NCBI GenBank assembly: GCA_019115085.1
Contig: DXEF01000018.1
Coordinates: 1 to 37,946 of the forward strand
Direction: 5' to 3'
DNA from: Candidatus Agathobaculum pullicola
GTDB taxonomy: Bacteria; Bacillota; Clostridia; Oscillospirales; Butyricicoccaceae
DNA length: 37,946 nt
The notes beneath the pieces were generated by a model. It saw nothing but the letters and a program-made list of their open reading frames with translations. It was not told the DNA's origin and did no database searches. Both the position numbers and the translations under genes were made by a program. Positions 15,747-24,185 of this stretch are shown in pieces; position 1 is the stretch's first letter, and each line of letters opens with the position of its first letter.

Positions 15747-17099
15747 TTGGGCAAATATTTCGGAACAGACGGTGTTCGCGGTGTGGCAAATCTGGAGTTA
15801 GACGCACTGCTGGCCTTCAAGATCGGCGCTGCGGCTGCCTACGTACTGACGCAGGAGGCAACGCATACCGGTAAGGCCAAGCTGCTGATCGGAAAGGATA
15901 CGCGCATTTCTTCGGATATGCTGGAGAACGCGCTGGTGGCCGGCATTTGTTCGGTTGGCGCGGATGTGGAGCTGCTCGGCGTTATTCCAACACCAGCGGT
16001 GGCATTTTTGACCATCAAGCATAAGGCGGATGCGGGCATCGTTATTTCGGCAAGCCATAACTCTTTCGAGTACAACGGCATCAAAATTTTTGCAGGCAAT
16101 GGCTATAAGCTGCCCGATGCAATCGAGGCGAGGATCGAAGATCTGATCGACGATTTTGAATCTATTCCGAAGATGACTCATGATAAATTAGGCCGCGTGC
16201 TCAAAAGCAAGATCGATCCGGTGGTGGAGTATACCGACCATCTGGCGGAAAGCATCAAGGGCGATTTGTCTGGGGTGCGTGTGGCGGTAGACTGTGCCAA
16301 CGGTGCATCTTCGACCACGGTTGAGCGTTTGATGCGCCTTGTCGAATGCAAGGCGGAAATCCGGTTCTATGAGCCAGACGGTATCAACATCAACGATAAT
16401 TGCGGTTCAACACATTTGGAACAACTGAAAAAGCGTGTACGCAACGGGGATTTTGACTTGGGTGTTGCTTTTGACGGCGATGCGGACCGTTGCCTGATTG
16501 TCGATGAGACGGGCGAGGAGTTGGACGGCGATCGAATCATGGCAGTATGTGCAGCGCATATGAAGAAAGAAGGAAAGCTGCGCGGCGGCGCGTTTGTGGC
16601 AACCGTTCTGTCCAATATGGGCTTGCATGCCTATGCGGAAAAGAATGGTATGCGTATTGAGTGCTCCAACGTGGGTGACCGTTATGTGCTGGAAATGATG
16701 CTGCAAAAGGGATATATTCTGGGTGGTGAGCAGTCCGGCCATGTAATTTTTCTGGAATATGCTTCAACGGGCGATGGTGAGCTGACAGCATTGCAGTTCA
16801 TGTCGATCCTAAAGGCGAGCGGAAAGAAGTGTTCAGAAATCGCGGCAGAAGTCGTGCCGTGGCCGCAGTTGATGATTAACGTCAAGGTACCCAATGAAAA
16901 AAAAGCCACCTTGCAGGAACTGCCGGAGGTTAAGGCAGCGATTGATGAGGCGTCAGCGGAACTGGCCGGAAACGGCCGCATTCTGGTGCGTCCCTCGGGT
17001 ACAGAAGCGTTGGTTCGCGTGATGGTGGAAGGAAAGGACAGCGATCAGGTGGATACTTTGGCAAAAAGGGTTGCCAAGGTCATCGAGTCTGTCGTATAA
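15747..17099 (+). CDS. glmM: Phosphoglucosamine mutase
   Basis: A 450-residue alpha-D-phosphohexomutase that converts glucosamine-6-phosphate to glucosamine-1-phosphate on the way to UDP-GlcNAc. The phosphoserine loop is ISASHNSFEYNG, with Ser103 as the phosphorylated residue; Ser replaces the Pro common after ASHN. The metal loop is DGDADRC, the sugar loop is GEQSGHVIF and the phosphate-binding loop is RPSGTEALVRVMVEG. The frame is open from a TTG at 15741, but the TTG at 15747 gives the family N-terminus MGKYFGTDGVRG and better spacing from GGGTG. It lies just before the glmS ribozyme and glmS, which makes its substrate. Confidence 0.96.
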   Translation: MGKYFGTDGVRGVANLELDALLAFKIGAAAAYVLTQEATHTGKAKLLIGKDTRISSDMLENALVAGICSVGADVELLGVIPTPAVAFLTIKHKADAGIVISASHNSFEYNGIKIFAGNGYKLPDAIEARIEDLIDDFESIPKMTHDKLGRVLKSKIDPVVEYTDHLAESIKGDLSGVRVAVDCANGASSTTVERLMRLVECKAEIRFYEPDGININDNCGSTHLEQLKKRVRNGDFDLGVAFDGDADRCLIVDETGEELDGDRIMAVCAAHMKKEGKLRGGAFVATVLSNMGLHAYAEKNGMRIECSNVGDRYVLEMMLQKGYILGGEQSGHVIFLEYASTGDGELTALQFMSILKASGKKCSEIAAEVVPWPQLMINVKVPNEKKATLQELPEVKAAIDEASAELAGNGRILVRPSGTEALVRVMVEGKDSDQVDTLAKRVAKVIESVV

Positions 17100-17116
17100 T
17101 AGAAAAGAGCCAACAG

Positions 17117-17153
17117 AGGTGGATGTGGTTTTTGCATCCACCTTGTTTGTTTG
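17117..17153 (+). terminator. Intrinsic terminator after glmM
   Basis: AGGTGGATG and CATCCACCT form a 9-bp stem followed by TTGTTTGTTT. It separates glmM from the glmS leader, so glmS should have its own promoter or rely on readthrough. Confidence 0.7.
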
Positions 17154-17189
17154 AAGGAAGGTGAGAGCATATGGCGACAAGTGAATAGC

Positions 17190-17352
17190 GGATAAAGCGC
17201 CAGAACTGCGGTGCAGCCTGTATCGCAGTTGACGAGGAAAGGGTTAATCGAAGGCTTCGGCGGGTGCCCTTCGGCCATGAGTGGGTTGGTCGTGAGTAGA
17301 CTGTTAAAACGTGCGGGTGACTGTGCGGACAGAGCAGTTCTGCGTTACGCAC
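17190..17352 (+). ncRNA. glmS ribozyme (glucosamine-6-phosphate-activated)
   Basis: This is the self-cleaving riboswitch of Firmicute glmS messages. The conserved core is present: GCGCCAGAACT at 17197, a P1 hairpin AACTGCG/CGCAGTT, then AGTTGACGAGGA, GGTTAATCGA and TTCGGCGGGTGCC, followed by the more variable 3' domain (GTGACTGT to GCGTTAC). By family rule, cleavage falls between A17196 and G17197. Glucosamine-6-phosphate acts as the cofactor; the cleaved message is then degraded, giving feedback on glmS. The 3' boundary is approximate. Confidence 0.93.
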
Positions 17353-17407
17353 TATTTTTATACCTTTTTTTAAAGATTCAGCTTCTTTTTTGGGAGGATT
17401 TTCTTTT

Positions 17408-19252
17408 ATGTGTGGAATCGTCGGTTTTACGGGGCGCGAAAACGCGCTTCCGATTTTGATTAAGGGTTTATATAGCTTGGAATACCGCGGGTATGACTCT
17501 GCGGGTATCGCAGCGTTTACAAAGGATGGTTTGCGTGTGGTTAAAACACGCGGCCGAATTGCCAATTTGGAGGAAAAAATCCGTGAGGAGGGTGACTTGT
17601 ATTGCACCTGCGGTATTGGACACACCCGTTGGGCAACGCATGGTGAGCCGTCCGACCGTAACTCACATCCACATCTGGGCGGACGCGACGGCAAGGGCAA
17701 GGTGGCGGTTGTCCACAACGGTATTATTGAGAATTATAAGGAGCTGCGCGAGCGGCTGGAGACGCACGGCTATACCTTCCAGTCGGAGACAGACACCGAG
17801 ACGGTTGCGCATCTGGTGGATTATCTGCACACGGGTAAGCAAGAGGATTTGGCCAAAACTGTACTGGCTGCGGTGCAGCGCATTCGTGGATCGTATGCAC
17901 TGGGTGTAGTGTCGATGGATAATCCGGAGGAAATCGTTGCAGCACGGCGCGATAATCCGCTTATTATCGGTGTGGGAGATGGCGAGAATATGATTGCGTC
18001 CGACATCACTGCGATTATCGGACGTACCAAGAATTATATTATTCTGGATGACAACGAAGTGGCCATTGTTCGACCGGATAGCGTTGTTGTGATGAACGAG
18101 TTTGGCGACACCGTGGAAAAAGCTGTGCAGACCGTGAGCTGGGATATGTCTGCTGCAGAAAAGGGCGGCTATCAGCATTTCATGCTCAAGGAGATTATGG
18201 AGCAGCCCAAGGCGGTAGCGGACACTGTTAAGCCGCGTATCCAGAACAATGCAGTTGTGTTTGAAGATAACGGTTTGACCGATGAGCGCCTGCGGGATAT
18301 TGAAAATATCCACATCGTTGGCTGTGGTTCGGCGCTGCACGCAGGTATGGTGGGAAAGCGTGTGATTGAGGCGATGTGCCGTATCCGCTGCACTGCGGAG
18401 GTTGCTTCCGAATTTCGATATGAGAATCCGATTATTGGTAAAAAAGATTTGTGCATTGTCATCAGCCAATCGGGTGAGACCGCGGATACGCTTGCGGCTA
18501 TGCGCATGGCAAAGCAGGCGGGGGCGTTTACGGTTGCAATCGTCAATGTTGTATCGTCTACCATTGCGCGCGAAGCGGACGGTGTGCTGTACACTTGGGC
18601 GGGGCCGGAAATTTCGGTTGCAACGACCAAAGCGTATTCCGCGCAGTTATCCGCATTGTATCTGATCTCCGTGAAAATCGCCCGTACGCGTGGCCTGATT
18701 TCCATTGGAGATGAGCGAGCGTTGTGCGCGGAACTGCAGCGCCTGCCTGACTGTATTGAGAAGGCACTTGCGTGTCAAGAGGATATGCAGCGTATCGCTA
18801 CATTGTACGCCAACCGGCCGAGCGTGTTCTTTCTGGGACGAGGGTTGGACTATGCGGCAGCGCTTGAAGCGTCGCTCAAGCTCAAGGAGATTTCATATAT
18901 TCATTCGGAAGCGTATGCGGCGGGTGAGCTCAAGCACGGTACGATTTCTCTGATTGAGCAAGGGACGCTGGTTGTCGCACTGGCGACGCAGCCGGCACTG
19001 TTTGAAAAAACCGTTTCCAATATCCGCGAGGTTGTGTCCCGCGGTGCCGTGGTCGTGCTCGTGACGACTGACGATTTTACTGGGGATGAATCAGTTTGCC
19101 AGCATATTATCCGCTTGCCGAAGTGTCTGTACGAATTTTCTGCTTCGCTTTCGATTATTCCGATGCAGCTTTTGGCATACTATGTTGCGGTGGAGCGAAA
19201 TTGCGATGTCGATAAGCCGCGAAATTTGGCAAAATCAGTCACGGTTGAATAA
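17408..19252 (+). CDS. glmS: Glutamine--fructose-6-phosphate aminotransferase (isomerising)
   Basis: A 614-residue enzyme making glucosamine-6-phosphate from fructose-6-phosphate and glutamine, the first step of hexosamine synthesis. The start is fixed by the Ntn-hydrolase rule: MCGIVGFTGR at 17408, so Cys becomes the catalytic N-terminus; a frame running further upstream (17390) lies in leader sequence. The glutaminase domain (about 1-235) shows GIGHTRWATHGEPS and HNGIIENYKELRE. Two SIS sugar-isomerase domains follow (SQSGETADTLAAMR; LGRGLDYAAALEASLKLKE) and the C-terminus ends KPRNLAKSVTVE, the usual family ending. GGGAGG precedes the ATG. It is controlled by the upstream ribozyme. Confidence 0.98.
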   Translation: MCGIVGFTGRENALPILIKGLYSLEYRGYDSAGIAAFTKDGLRVVKTRGRIANLEEKIREEGDLYCTCGIGHTRWATHGEPSDRNSHPHLGGRDGKGKVAVVHNGIIENYKELRERLETHGYTFQSETDTETVAHLVDYLHTGKQEDLAKTVLAAVQRIRGSYALGVVSMDNPEEIVAARRDNPLIIGVGDGENMIASDITAIIGRTKNYIILDDNEVAIVRPDSVVVMNEFGDTVEKAVQTVSWDMSAAEKGGYQHFMLKEIMEQPKAVADTVKPRIQNNAVVFEDNGLTDERLRDIENIHIVGCGSALHAGMVGKRVIEAMCRIRCTAEVASEFRYENPIIGKKDLCIVISQSGETADTLAAMRMAKQAGAFTVAIVNVVSSTIAREADGVLYTWAGPEISVATTKAYSAQLSALYLISVKIARTRGLISIGDERALCAELQRLPDCIEKALACQEDMQRIATLYANRPSVFFLGRGLDYAAALEASLKLKEISYIHSEAYAAGELKHGTISLIEQGTLVVALATQPALFEKTVSNIREVVSRGAVVVLVTTDDFTGDESVCQHIIRLPKCLYEFSASLSIIPMQLLAYYVAVERNCDVDKPRNLAKSVTVE

Positions 19253-19329
19253 ATACAGGGGGATTAGGCAATCATCACAAAAATGAATCGGTTATTTTGG
19301 GGCAAAACAGTAGAATTAACAAAAATTTC

Positions 19330-19358
19330 TTGACATTTCCAGAAGTATCGCATATAAT
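19330..19358 (+). promoter_or_regulatory. Perfect consensus sigma-70/sigma-A promoter of sigH
   Basis: TTGACA (19330-19335), a 17-base spacer and TATAAT (19353-19358) match the consensus exactly. Transcription should start near 19365, so any sigH start codon upstream of this is ruled out unless transcription reads through from glmS. Confidence 0.85.
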
Positions 19359-19386
19359 GAGTCTTGACATGAGAAATGGTTACAAA

Positions 19387-19986
19387 ATGCTTTCATCCGC
19401 GCCGTTGTCCGATGAGACGCTATGCCGTATGGCACAGCAGGGAGACGGTTCGGCGGCGGAGAACTTGGTCAAACGATATACCCGTCTGGTGAAAACCTGT
19501 GCGCGTCCTTATTTTCTGGTGGGGGCGGATGCAGAGGATTTGATACAGGAGGGGATGCTTGGGCTGATGAAAGCAATGCGTGAATATGACGAGTCAAAGG
19601 GGGCGCCGTTCGGAGCCTTTGCAAAGCTGTGTGTGATGCGGAAAATTTTTTCTGCGGTGCGCGCTGCCTCTTCACTCAAGCATGATCCGCTCAACCGTTC
19701 TGTGTCAATCGATCGACCTCTGTTTGAGGACCTTGCGGAATCGCACACCCGGGTTACGGCACCGATTGGTGATCCAGAATCGCTGGTGATCGGCAACGAG
19801 GAGAGGGAGGAGTTGATTCGTCAGCTCTACTCGCTGTTGTCTGAATTTGAGGCGAGGGTTTTGACATTGTTTCTGGACGGCTTATCCTATGAGGAGATGT
19901 CGGAAGCACTGCAAAAACCGATCAAGTCTGTGGATAATGCCATCCAGCGCATTAAGCGAAAATCGGCAGCTATCAAACCCCAATAG
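19387..19986 (+). CDS. sigH: RNA polymerase sporulation sigma factor SigH
   Basis: A 199-residue sigma-70 family protein with regions 2 and 4. Region 2 includes PYFLVGADAEDLIQEGMLGL and AFAKLCVMRKI; region 4 includes FLDGLSYEEMSEAL and KSVDNAIQRIKRK. These match Spo0H/SigH closely, a factor for entry into sporulation and stationary-phase genes in Bacillus and Clostridia. The frame is open from 19297, but the consensus promoter lies inside that extension, so the ATG at 19387 is preferred; an in-frame ATG at 19369 would be nearly leaderless. The usual sigH neighbours (rpmG, secE, nusG, rplK) are absent here. Confidence 0.92.
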   Translation: MLSSAPLSDETLCRMAQQGDGSAAENLVKRYTRLVKTCARPYFLVGADAEDLIQEGMLGLMKAMREYDESKGAPFGAFAKLCVMRKIFSAVRAASSLKHDPLNRSVSIDRPLFEDLAESHTRVTAPIGDPESLVIGNEEREELIRQLYSLLSEFEARVLTLFLDGLSYEEMSEALQKPIKSVDNAIQRIKRKSAAIKPQ

Positions 19987-20063
19987 GCGTTTGCAGGCGG
20001 GAAGGCCTGTGCGCATATAATTTCAGTTTCCCGAGGGAACGGTATCAAAGAGAGGTAAAAACC

Positions 20064-20342
20064 ATGTACGAAGACAAGACTTTAGTATGCAAGGAATGCG
20101 GTAAGGAATTTGTGTTCACTGCAGGCGAGCAGGAGTTCTACGCAGAGCGCGGCTTCCAGAATGAGCCGCAGCGCTGCAAGACCTGCCGTGATGCGCGCAA
20201 GAATGCGGCTCGTGGCCCGCGTGAGTACTTCACCGCTACCTGCGCTGCTTGCGGCGGCGAGGCTCGTGTTCCGTTTGAACCCAAGTCTGACCGTCCGGTA
20301 TATTGCAGCGAGTGCTTCGCGAAGATGCGCGAGCAGGGCTGA
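20064..20342 (+). CDS. Small zinc-ribbon protein
   Basis: A 92-residue cytosolic protein with four CxxC pairs: CKEC near residue 9, CKTC, CAAC and CSEC, enough for two zinc ribbons. The N-terminal part (LVCKECGKEFVFTAGEQEFY) is typical of the probable zinc-binding domain family PF13451, and the C-terminal ribbon has a basic FAKMREQG tail. Its function is unknown; nucleic-acid or protein binding is possible. A GAGAGG site precedes the ATG. A TATAAT at 20016 with a poor -35 at 19991 (19-base spacer) may be its promoter. It ends at its own terminator. Confidence 0.9.
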   Translation: MYEDKTLVCKECGKEFVFTAGEQEFYAERGFQNEPQRCKTCRDARKNAARGPREYFTATCAACGGEARVPFEPKSDRPVYCSECFAKMREQG

Positions 20343-20355
20343 AAATAGTTGACAG

Positions 20356-20390
20356 AAGGGTGTCCGGCCGTATTGCCGGACACCCTTTGT
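20356..20390 (+). terminator. Intrinsic terminator after zinc-ribbon gene
   Basis: AAGGGTGTCCGGC and GCCGGACACCCTT form a 13-bp perfect stem with a short loop. The T tail is weak (TGTGTAT). Confidence 0.75.
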
Positions 20391-20437
20391 GTATCTGCTG
20401 AGTTTATCAGAAAATGGTGATTTTTTTAGATTTGTGA

Positions 20438-20466
20438 TTGAAATATGTGTATTTTTGCGGTATACT
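20438..20466 (+). promoter_or_regulatory. Predicted promoter of DUF1858 gene
   Basis: TTGAAA, a 17-base spacer and TATACT lie about 30 bases upstream of the ATG at 20498. Confidence 0.65.
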
Positions 20467-20497
20467 GATAACTAATAAAAATATATGGAGGTCTATC

Positions 20498-20698
20498 ATG
20501 GCTGCGATTACAAAAAAGACCACGATTGGCGAGGTGCTCAACCGCAATCTGGATACGGCAAAGTTTTTCATGGAAATTGGTATGCACTGTCTCGGCTGCC
20601 CCGCTTCTCAGGGTGAGAGCATTGAGGAAGCCTGCATGGTACACGGCACCAATGCAGATGAGCTGGTTGCGAAGCTGAACGCTTTTCTGGGTGAATAA
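20498..20698 (+). CDS. DUF1858 domain-containing protein
   Basis: A 66-residue protein consisting of one DUF1858 (PF08984) domain. The opening ITKKTTIGEVLNRN and the central FFMEIGMHCLGCPAS with its CxxC pair are typical; family members often occur as small redox-associated or cluster-associated proteins in anaerobes, but no reaction is established. The ATG at 20498 with GGAGG 6-7 bases upstream is the start; the longer frame from 20438 overlaps the promoter. It is monocistronic, with a promoter in front and a terminator behind. Confidence 0.92.
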   Translation: MAAITKKTTIGEVLNRNLDTAKFFMEIGMHCLGCPASQGESIEEACMVHGTNADELVAKLNAFLGE

Positions 20699-20708
20699 GA
20701 GCAAAACC

Positions 20709-20737
20709 GGGCCGGCAAACGCCGGCTCTGTTTTTTT
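20709..20737 (+). terminator. Intrinsic terminator after DUF1858 gene
   Basis: GCCGGC, AAAC and GCCGGC form a GC-rich hairpin followed by TCTG and seven Ts, just before the trmK ribosome site. Confidence 0.75.
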
Positions 20738-20746
20738 GGGTGAAGT

Positions 20747-21436
20747 ATGGAAAGTATGGTTTTAACGCCGCGGCTCGCCTGTCTGGCATCGCTTGTCCCG
20801 CAGGGGGCAAGACTTGCGGATATCGGCACGGATCATGGCAAACTGCCGGTGTCCTTACTGTTGGCAGGAAGAATTGCTGCCGCGATTGGTTCGGATATTG
20901 GTGAGGGTCCGCTGGCACATGCCGCGCGTAATGCGTCGGAACACGGAGTGTCCCTGTCTCTGCGGCTGGCTGCGGGTCTGGATGCTGTGCAGCCACAGGA
21001 ATGTGATACGGTCAGCATTGCCGGAATGGGAGGACAGACCATCGCGGAAATATTGGCGGCTGCGCCCTGGTGTGAACGGGGACAGCATTTGCTGTTATTG
21101 CAGCCGATGACAATGGTCTATGAGCTGCGGCAATGGCTATGGGCGCATGGCTACGCCATCGAGCGTGAAACACTGTGCCGGGAGGACCGGCGACAGTATG
21201 TGGTGCTGTCGGTCCACGGTGGTGCAGAGAGCAAGCAGTTGCCATTGTGGCAGTGCGCATTTTCGCCTGCTTTACTGCGCGCAGATGGAGCGAAGGAATA
21301 TTTACAGGCATTGCTGATGCGCGAAAACCGTGCGTTGGAAGGCATGCAGCGGGCAAGTGAAATAGACAAAGCGCGTGTGGATGCACAGCGCCGTCTGGTT
21401 TTGGAAATAAAACAGGCATTGGAGGGATTGCGATGA
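20747..21436 (+). CDS. trmK: tRNA (adenine(22)-N(1))-methyltransferase TrmK-like
   Basis: A 229-residue class I SAM-dependent methyltransferase. The SAM site shows ADIGTDHGKLPVSLL near residue 24, the acidic turn AIGSDIGEGPL and the family IAGMGGQTIAEIL motif, as in Bacillus TrmK, which makes m1A at tRNA position 22. The C-terminal part is helical. Two ATGs, 20747 and 20756, are possible; the first follows GGGTGA closely. Its stop overlaps the start of the Nif3-family gene (ATGA), the usual trmK-nif3 arrangement in Firmicutes. Confidence 0.92.
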   Translation: MESMVLTPRLACLASLVPQGARLADIGTDHGKLPVSLLLAGRIAAAIGSDIGEGPLAHAARNASEHGVSLSLRLAAGLDAVQPQECDTVSIAGMGGQTIAEILAAAPWCERGQHLLLLQPMTMVYELRQWLWAHGYAIERETLCREDRRQYVVLSVHGGAESKQLPLWQCAFSPALLRADGAKEYLQALLMRENRALEGMQRASEIDKARVDAQRRLVLEIKQALEGLR

Positions 21437-22209
21437 GTACGGTACAGGAAATCTTAACATTTTTGGAGGGCTTTGCGCCGCCGGAGCTGGCAGAGCATTG
21501 GGATAATGTAGGGCTGCTATGCGGAGACCGTCATCAGACGGTCACTGCGGCGCTGTGTGCGCTGGATATCACTGAGCAGGTGGTGAACGAGGCGGTGGAG
21601 TATGGTGCGCAGCTGGTTGTGGCGCATCATCCGGCCATCTTCACCTCGGTTAGCCGTGTGACAACGGACGATTCGACCGGTCGCGTATTGCACGCGGCAA
21701 TCAAGCACGATATTGCGCTCATCTGCATGCATACCAATGCGGATAGTGCGTGGGGTGGTGTCAATGATGCGCTGGCTGCTGCATTGTTTCTGACCAATGT
21801 GATCAACATGGAAGCAGGGGACAATCGTATGCTTGGTCGTGTGGGAGATTTGCCACGCGAAATGCAGCCTCGGGAATTCGCTGTCTATGTAAAAGAGTGT
21901 CTGCGTGCGGGCGGTGTTCGATTCTGTGATGGCGGTCATGCCATTCACCGCGTCGCAGTTGGCGGTGGCGCTTGCGGTAAGATGATGGATGATGCGCTGG
22001 CAAAGGGCGCAGATGCGTTCGTCATTGGAGATTGCAGCTATGATTTAATGCAGCGTGCACAGTCTCTAGGGCTGACGCTGGTCGACGCGGGGCATTTTCC
22101 GACAGAAAACCCGATTGCTGCCGTTTTTGCCGAGCAGATTGTCGGCGCGTTCCCGCAGGTGCGGACTATGGTTTCCGAACGCCATGCCGACTGTATCGAA
22201 TTTGTTTAA
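21433..22209 (+). CDS. Nif3-like dinuclear metal centre hexameric protein
   Basis: A 258-residue member of the NIF3/YqfO/YbgI family, often labelled GTP cyclohydrolase 1 type 2. Metal-binding segments are EHWDNVGLLCGD near the N-terminus, VVAHHPAIF, CMHTNAD and the C-terminal GHFPTE. Its length fits the short form without the PII-like insert found in B. subtilis YqfO. The protein probably forms hexameric rings with a two-metal centre. Its role is unclear, but genetic coupling to trmK is common. The start overlaps the trmK stop. Confidence 0.93.
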   Translation: MSTVQEILTFLEGFAPPELAEHWDNVGLLCGDRHQTVTAALCALDITEQVVNEAVEYGAQLVVAHHPAIFTSVSRVTTDDSTGRVLHAAIKHDIALICMHTNADSAWGGVNDALAAALFLTNVINMEAGDNRMLGRVGDLPREMQPREFAVYVKECLRAGGVRFCDGGHAIHRVAVGGGACGKMMDDALAKGADAFVIGDCSYDLMQRAQSLGLTLVDAGHFPTENPIAAVFAEQIVGAFPQVRTMVSERHADCIEFV

Positions 22210-22221
22210 GGAAGGTTCAAT

Positions 22222-23997
22222 ATGCCATTAGATGCCATTTGCCTTGGGGCAGTGACGCATGAATTAAATGATACGCTGGCGGGCTGCCGTGTGGAAAAGG
22301 TTTATCAGCCCGACCGCGATGAGATCGTACTGCAAACGAGAGGGCAGGGCGGCGCAAAGCGCCTGTTAATTTCTATTGCAGCCGGTGCGGCACGCGTGCA
22401 CTTTATTGACGCGGCGCGTGAAAATCCGGCCGCGCCGCCGATGTTCTGCATGCTGCTGCGCAAGCATGTGCAGGGGGCGAAGATTGCGGCGATTGTGCAG
22501 CCTTCGGTCGAGCGCATGCTGACGATTGAGCTGGACACCACCGATGAAATGGGTGTGCCCTGCAAAAAACACCTGATCTGCGAACTGATGGGAAAACACT
22601 CGAATGTTATTTTATGCGGTGAGGACAATCGTATTATTGATGCCATGCGCCGTATCGACGGAGATCTGTCCGGCAAACGGCAGGTGTTGCCCGGCTTGTT
22701 TTATCGTATGCCGCCTGCGCAGGATAAGCATGATCCGTTTACGTTGTCCGGTACGGGGCTGGCCGCTGCGGTGATGCAGGCGGATGGAGAACAGACGCTG
22801 GATCGTTTTCTGCTCGGTCAGCTTTTAGGCTTTTCGCCGCTGTTGTGCCGGGAGCTAAGTTATCGCGCGACCGGCGATGCTGCGGCACGGATCGGCATGT
22901 TGTCATCTGCCCAGCGGGAACGTTTGGGGCAGGTGTACGATGACTTCATCGCATATATACAGGAAAAACGGTGGAAACCGTTTTTGCTTACCAAAGTAGA
23001 AAACGATGCGGTATTTGATTTTACCTTTCTGCCGGTGACGCAGTATGAAGGTTTAATGGCTGTTTCACAGGCGGATAGCTTTTCTACGTTGCTTGCGGCA
23101 TTTTATGAGAAAAAGGGAAAAATTGAGCGTATGGTGCGCCGTTCGTCTGACCTGCATAAGACGGTCACCAATGCGCGTGACCGTCTGGCGCGCAAACTGG
23201 CAGCGCAGCAGAAGGAACTGGACGCGACGCAGAACCGCGAGCAGTATAAACACATGGGCGATCTGATTACTGCAAATCTATACCAGTTGGAAAAAGGCAT
23301 GAACAAGGCGACTGTGGTGGATTACTACGCCGAGGATTATCCGGAGGTGGAAATTGAGCTGGATGTGCGCCTGACACCGCAGCAAAATGCGCAGCGGTAT
23401 TTCAAGCTGTATAATAAGGCGAAAACAGCGGAGAGCGTATTGACACAGCAGATTGAGCAGGGTAAGGCTGATTTGGACTATCTGGAAAGCGTCTTGGTCG
23501 CGTTGGGAGAGGCGGAAAGCGAACGCGACCTATCTCAGTTGCGCGAGGAACTGACACAGACGGGTATTCTCTCCAGCAAGCAGACGCGCAACAAAAAGCT
23601 GCGTGCCAAGCCTGTGCAGGCCAAGCCTTTCCACTATCGCACGAGCGACGGTTTTGAGGTGTTTGCCGGGAAGAATAACCTGCAAAATGATTTGCTTACG
23701 CTTAAAACTGCGTTTAAGAGTGATATCTGGTTTCATACGCAAAAAATTCATGGTTCACACGTGATTCTGGTCACGGATGGACGGGAACCGACGGATCGAG
23801 CGATGACCGAGGCTGCGATGATTGCGGCATATCACTCCAAGGCACGGCAGTCCTCTCGGGTACCGGTGGATTATACGCCGGTGCGGCAGGTAAAGAAGCC
23901 GACGGGTGCAAAACCGGGGATGGTGATTTATCATGTCTATCAGACCGCCTATGTAACGCCGGACGAGACAGCGATCGAAAAACTTCGCGTGGAGTAA
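22222..23997 (+). CDS. rqcH: Rqc2/RqcH-type NFACT protein (ribosome quality control)
   Basis: A 591-residue NFACT protein. The NFACT-N domain opens MPLDAICLGAVTHELN and includes LLRKHVQGAKI; two HhH-like and coiled-coil regions follow (about 290-440, rich in Lys/Glu/Gln), then the NFACT-R domain FHYRTSDGFEVFAGKNN to DIWFHTQKIHGSHVIL. RqcH binds obstructed 50S subunits and recruits tRNA-Ala to add C-terminal alanine tails that mark stalled peptides for decay. Older annotations call it fibronectin-binding protein. The conserved Asp-Arg pair at residues 97-98 is Glu97-Arg98 here. AAGGAAGG precedes the ATG. It follows the Nif3-family gene by 12 bases. Confidence 0.94.
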   Translation: MPLDAICLGAVTHELNDTLAGCRVEKVYQPDRDEIVLQTRGQGGAKRLLISIAAGAARVHFIDAARENPAAPPMFCMLLRKHVQGAKIAAIVQPSVERMLTIELDTTDEMGVPCKKHLICELMGKHSNVILCGEDNRIIDAMRRIDGDLSGKRQVLPGLFYRMPPAQDKHDPFTLSGTGLAAAVMQADGEQTLDRFLLGQLLGFSPLLCRELSYRATGDAAARIGMLSSAQRERLGQVYDDFIAYIQEKRWKPFLLTKVENDAVFDFTFLPVTQYEGLMAVSQADSFSTLLAAFYEKKGKIERMVRRSSDLHKTVTNARDRLARKLAAQQKELDATQNREQYKHMGDLITANLYQLEKGMNKATVVDYYAEDYPEVEIELDVRLTPQQNAQRYFKLYNKAKTAESVLTQQIEQGKADLDYLESVLVALGEAESERDLSQLREELTQTGILSSKQTRNKKLRAKPVQAKPFHYRTSDGFEVFAGKNNLQNDLLTLKTAFKSDIWFHTQKIHGSHVILVTDGREPTDRAMTEAAMIAAYHSKARQSSRVPVDYTPVRQVKKPTGAKPGMVIYHVYQTAYVTPDETAIEKLRVE

Positions 23998-24031
23998 TCT
24001 ATGCGTAGAGGATATCATGCGTATTGGATGA

Positions 24032-24064
24032 AGAGAGATACTGGAAAAAGTGTCTCTCTTTTTT
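24032..24064 (+). terminator. Intrinsic terminator after rqcH
   Basis: AGAGAGATAC and GTGTCTCTCT form a 10-bp stem with one T-G pair and a TTTTTT tail. Confidence 0.8.
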
Positions 24065-24081
24065 GTTGTAATTTTATAGTT

Positions 24082-24110
24082 TTGTACGGTGTATTCTTGC
24101 GAGATACTAT
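24082..24110 (+). promoter_or_regulatory. Predicted promoter of first SLH gene
   Basis: TTGTAC, a 17-base spacer and TACTAT lie about 75 bases upstream of the ATG at 24186. Confidence 0.5.
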
Positions 24111-24185
24111 TTACTTTGTCCGCTCAAAATGATAGAATAAAGCAAAATACAGTGTATGCCACTGTCAATAAAAGGAGGAAACTCT

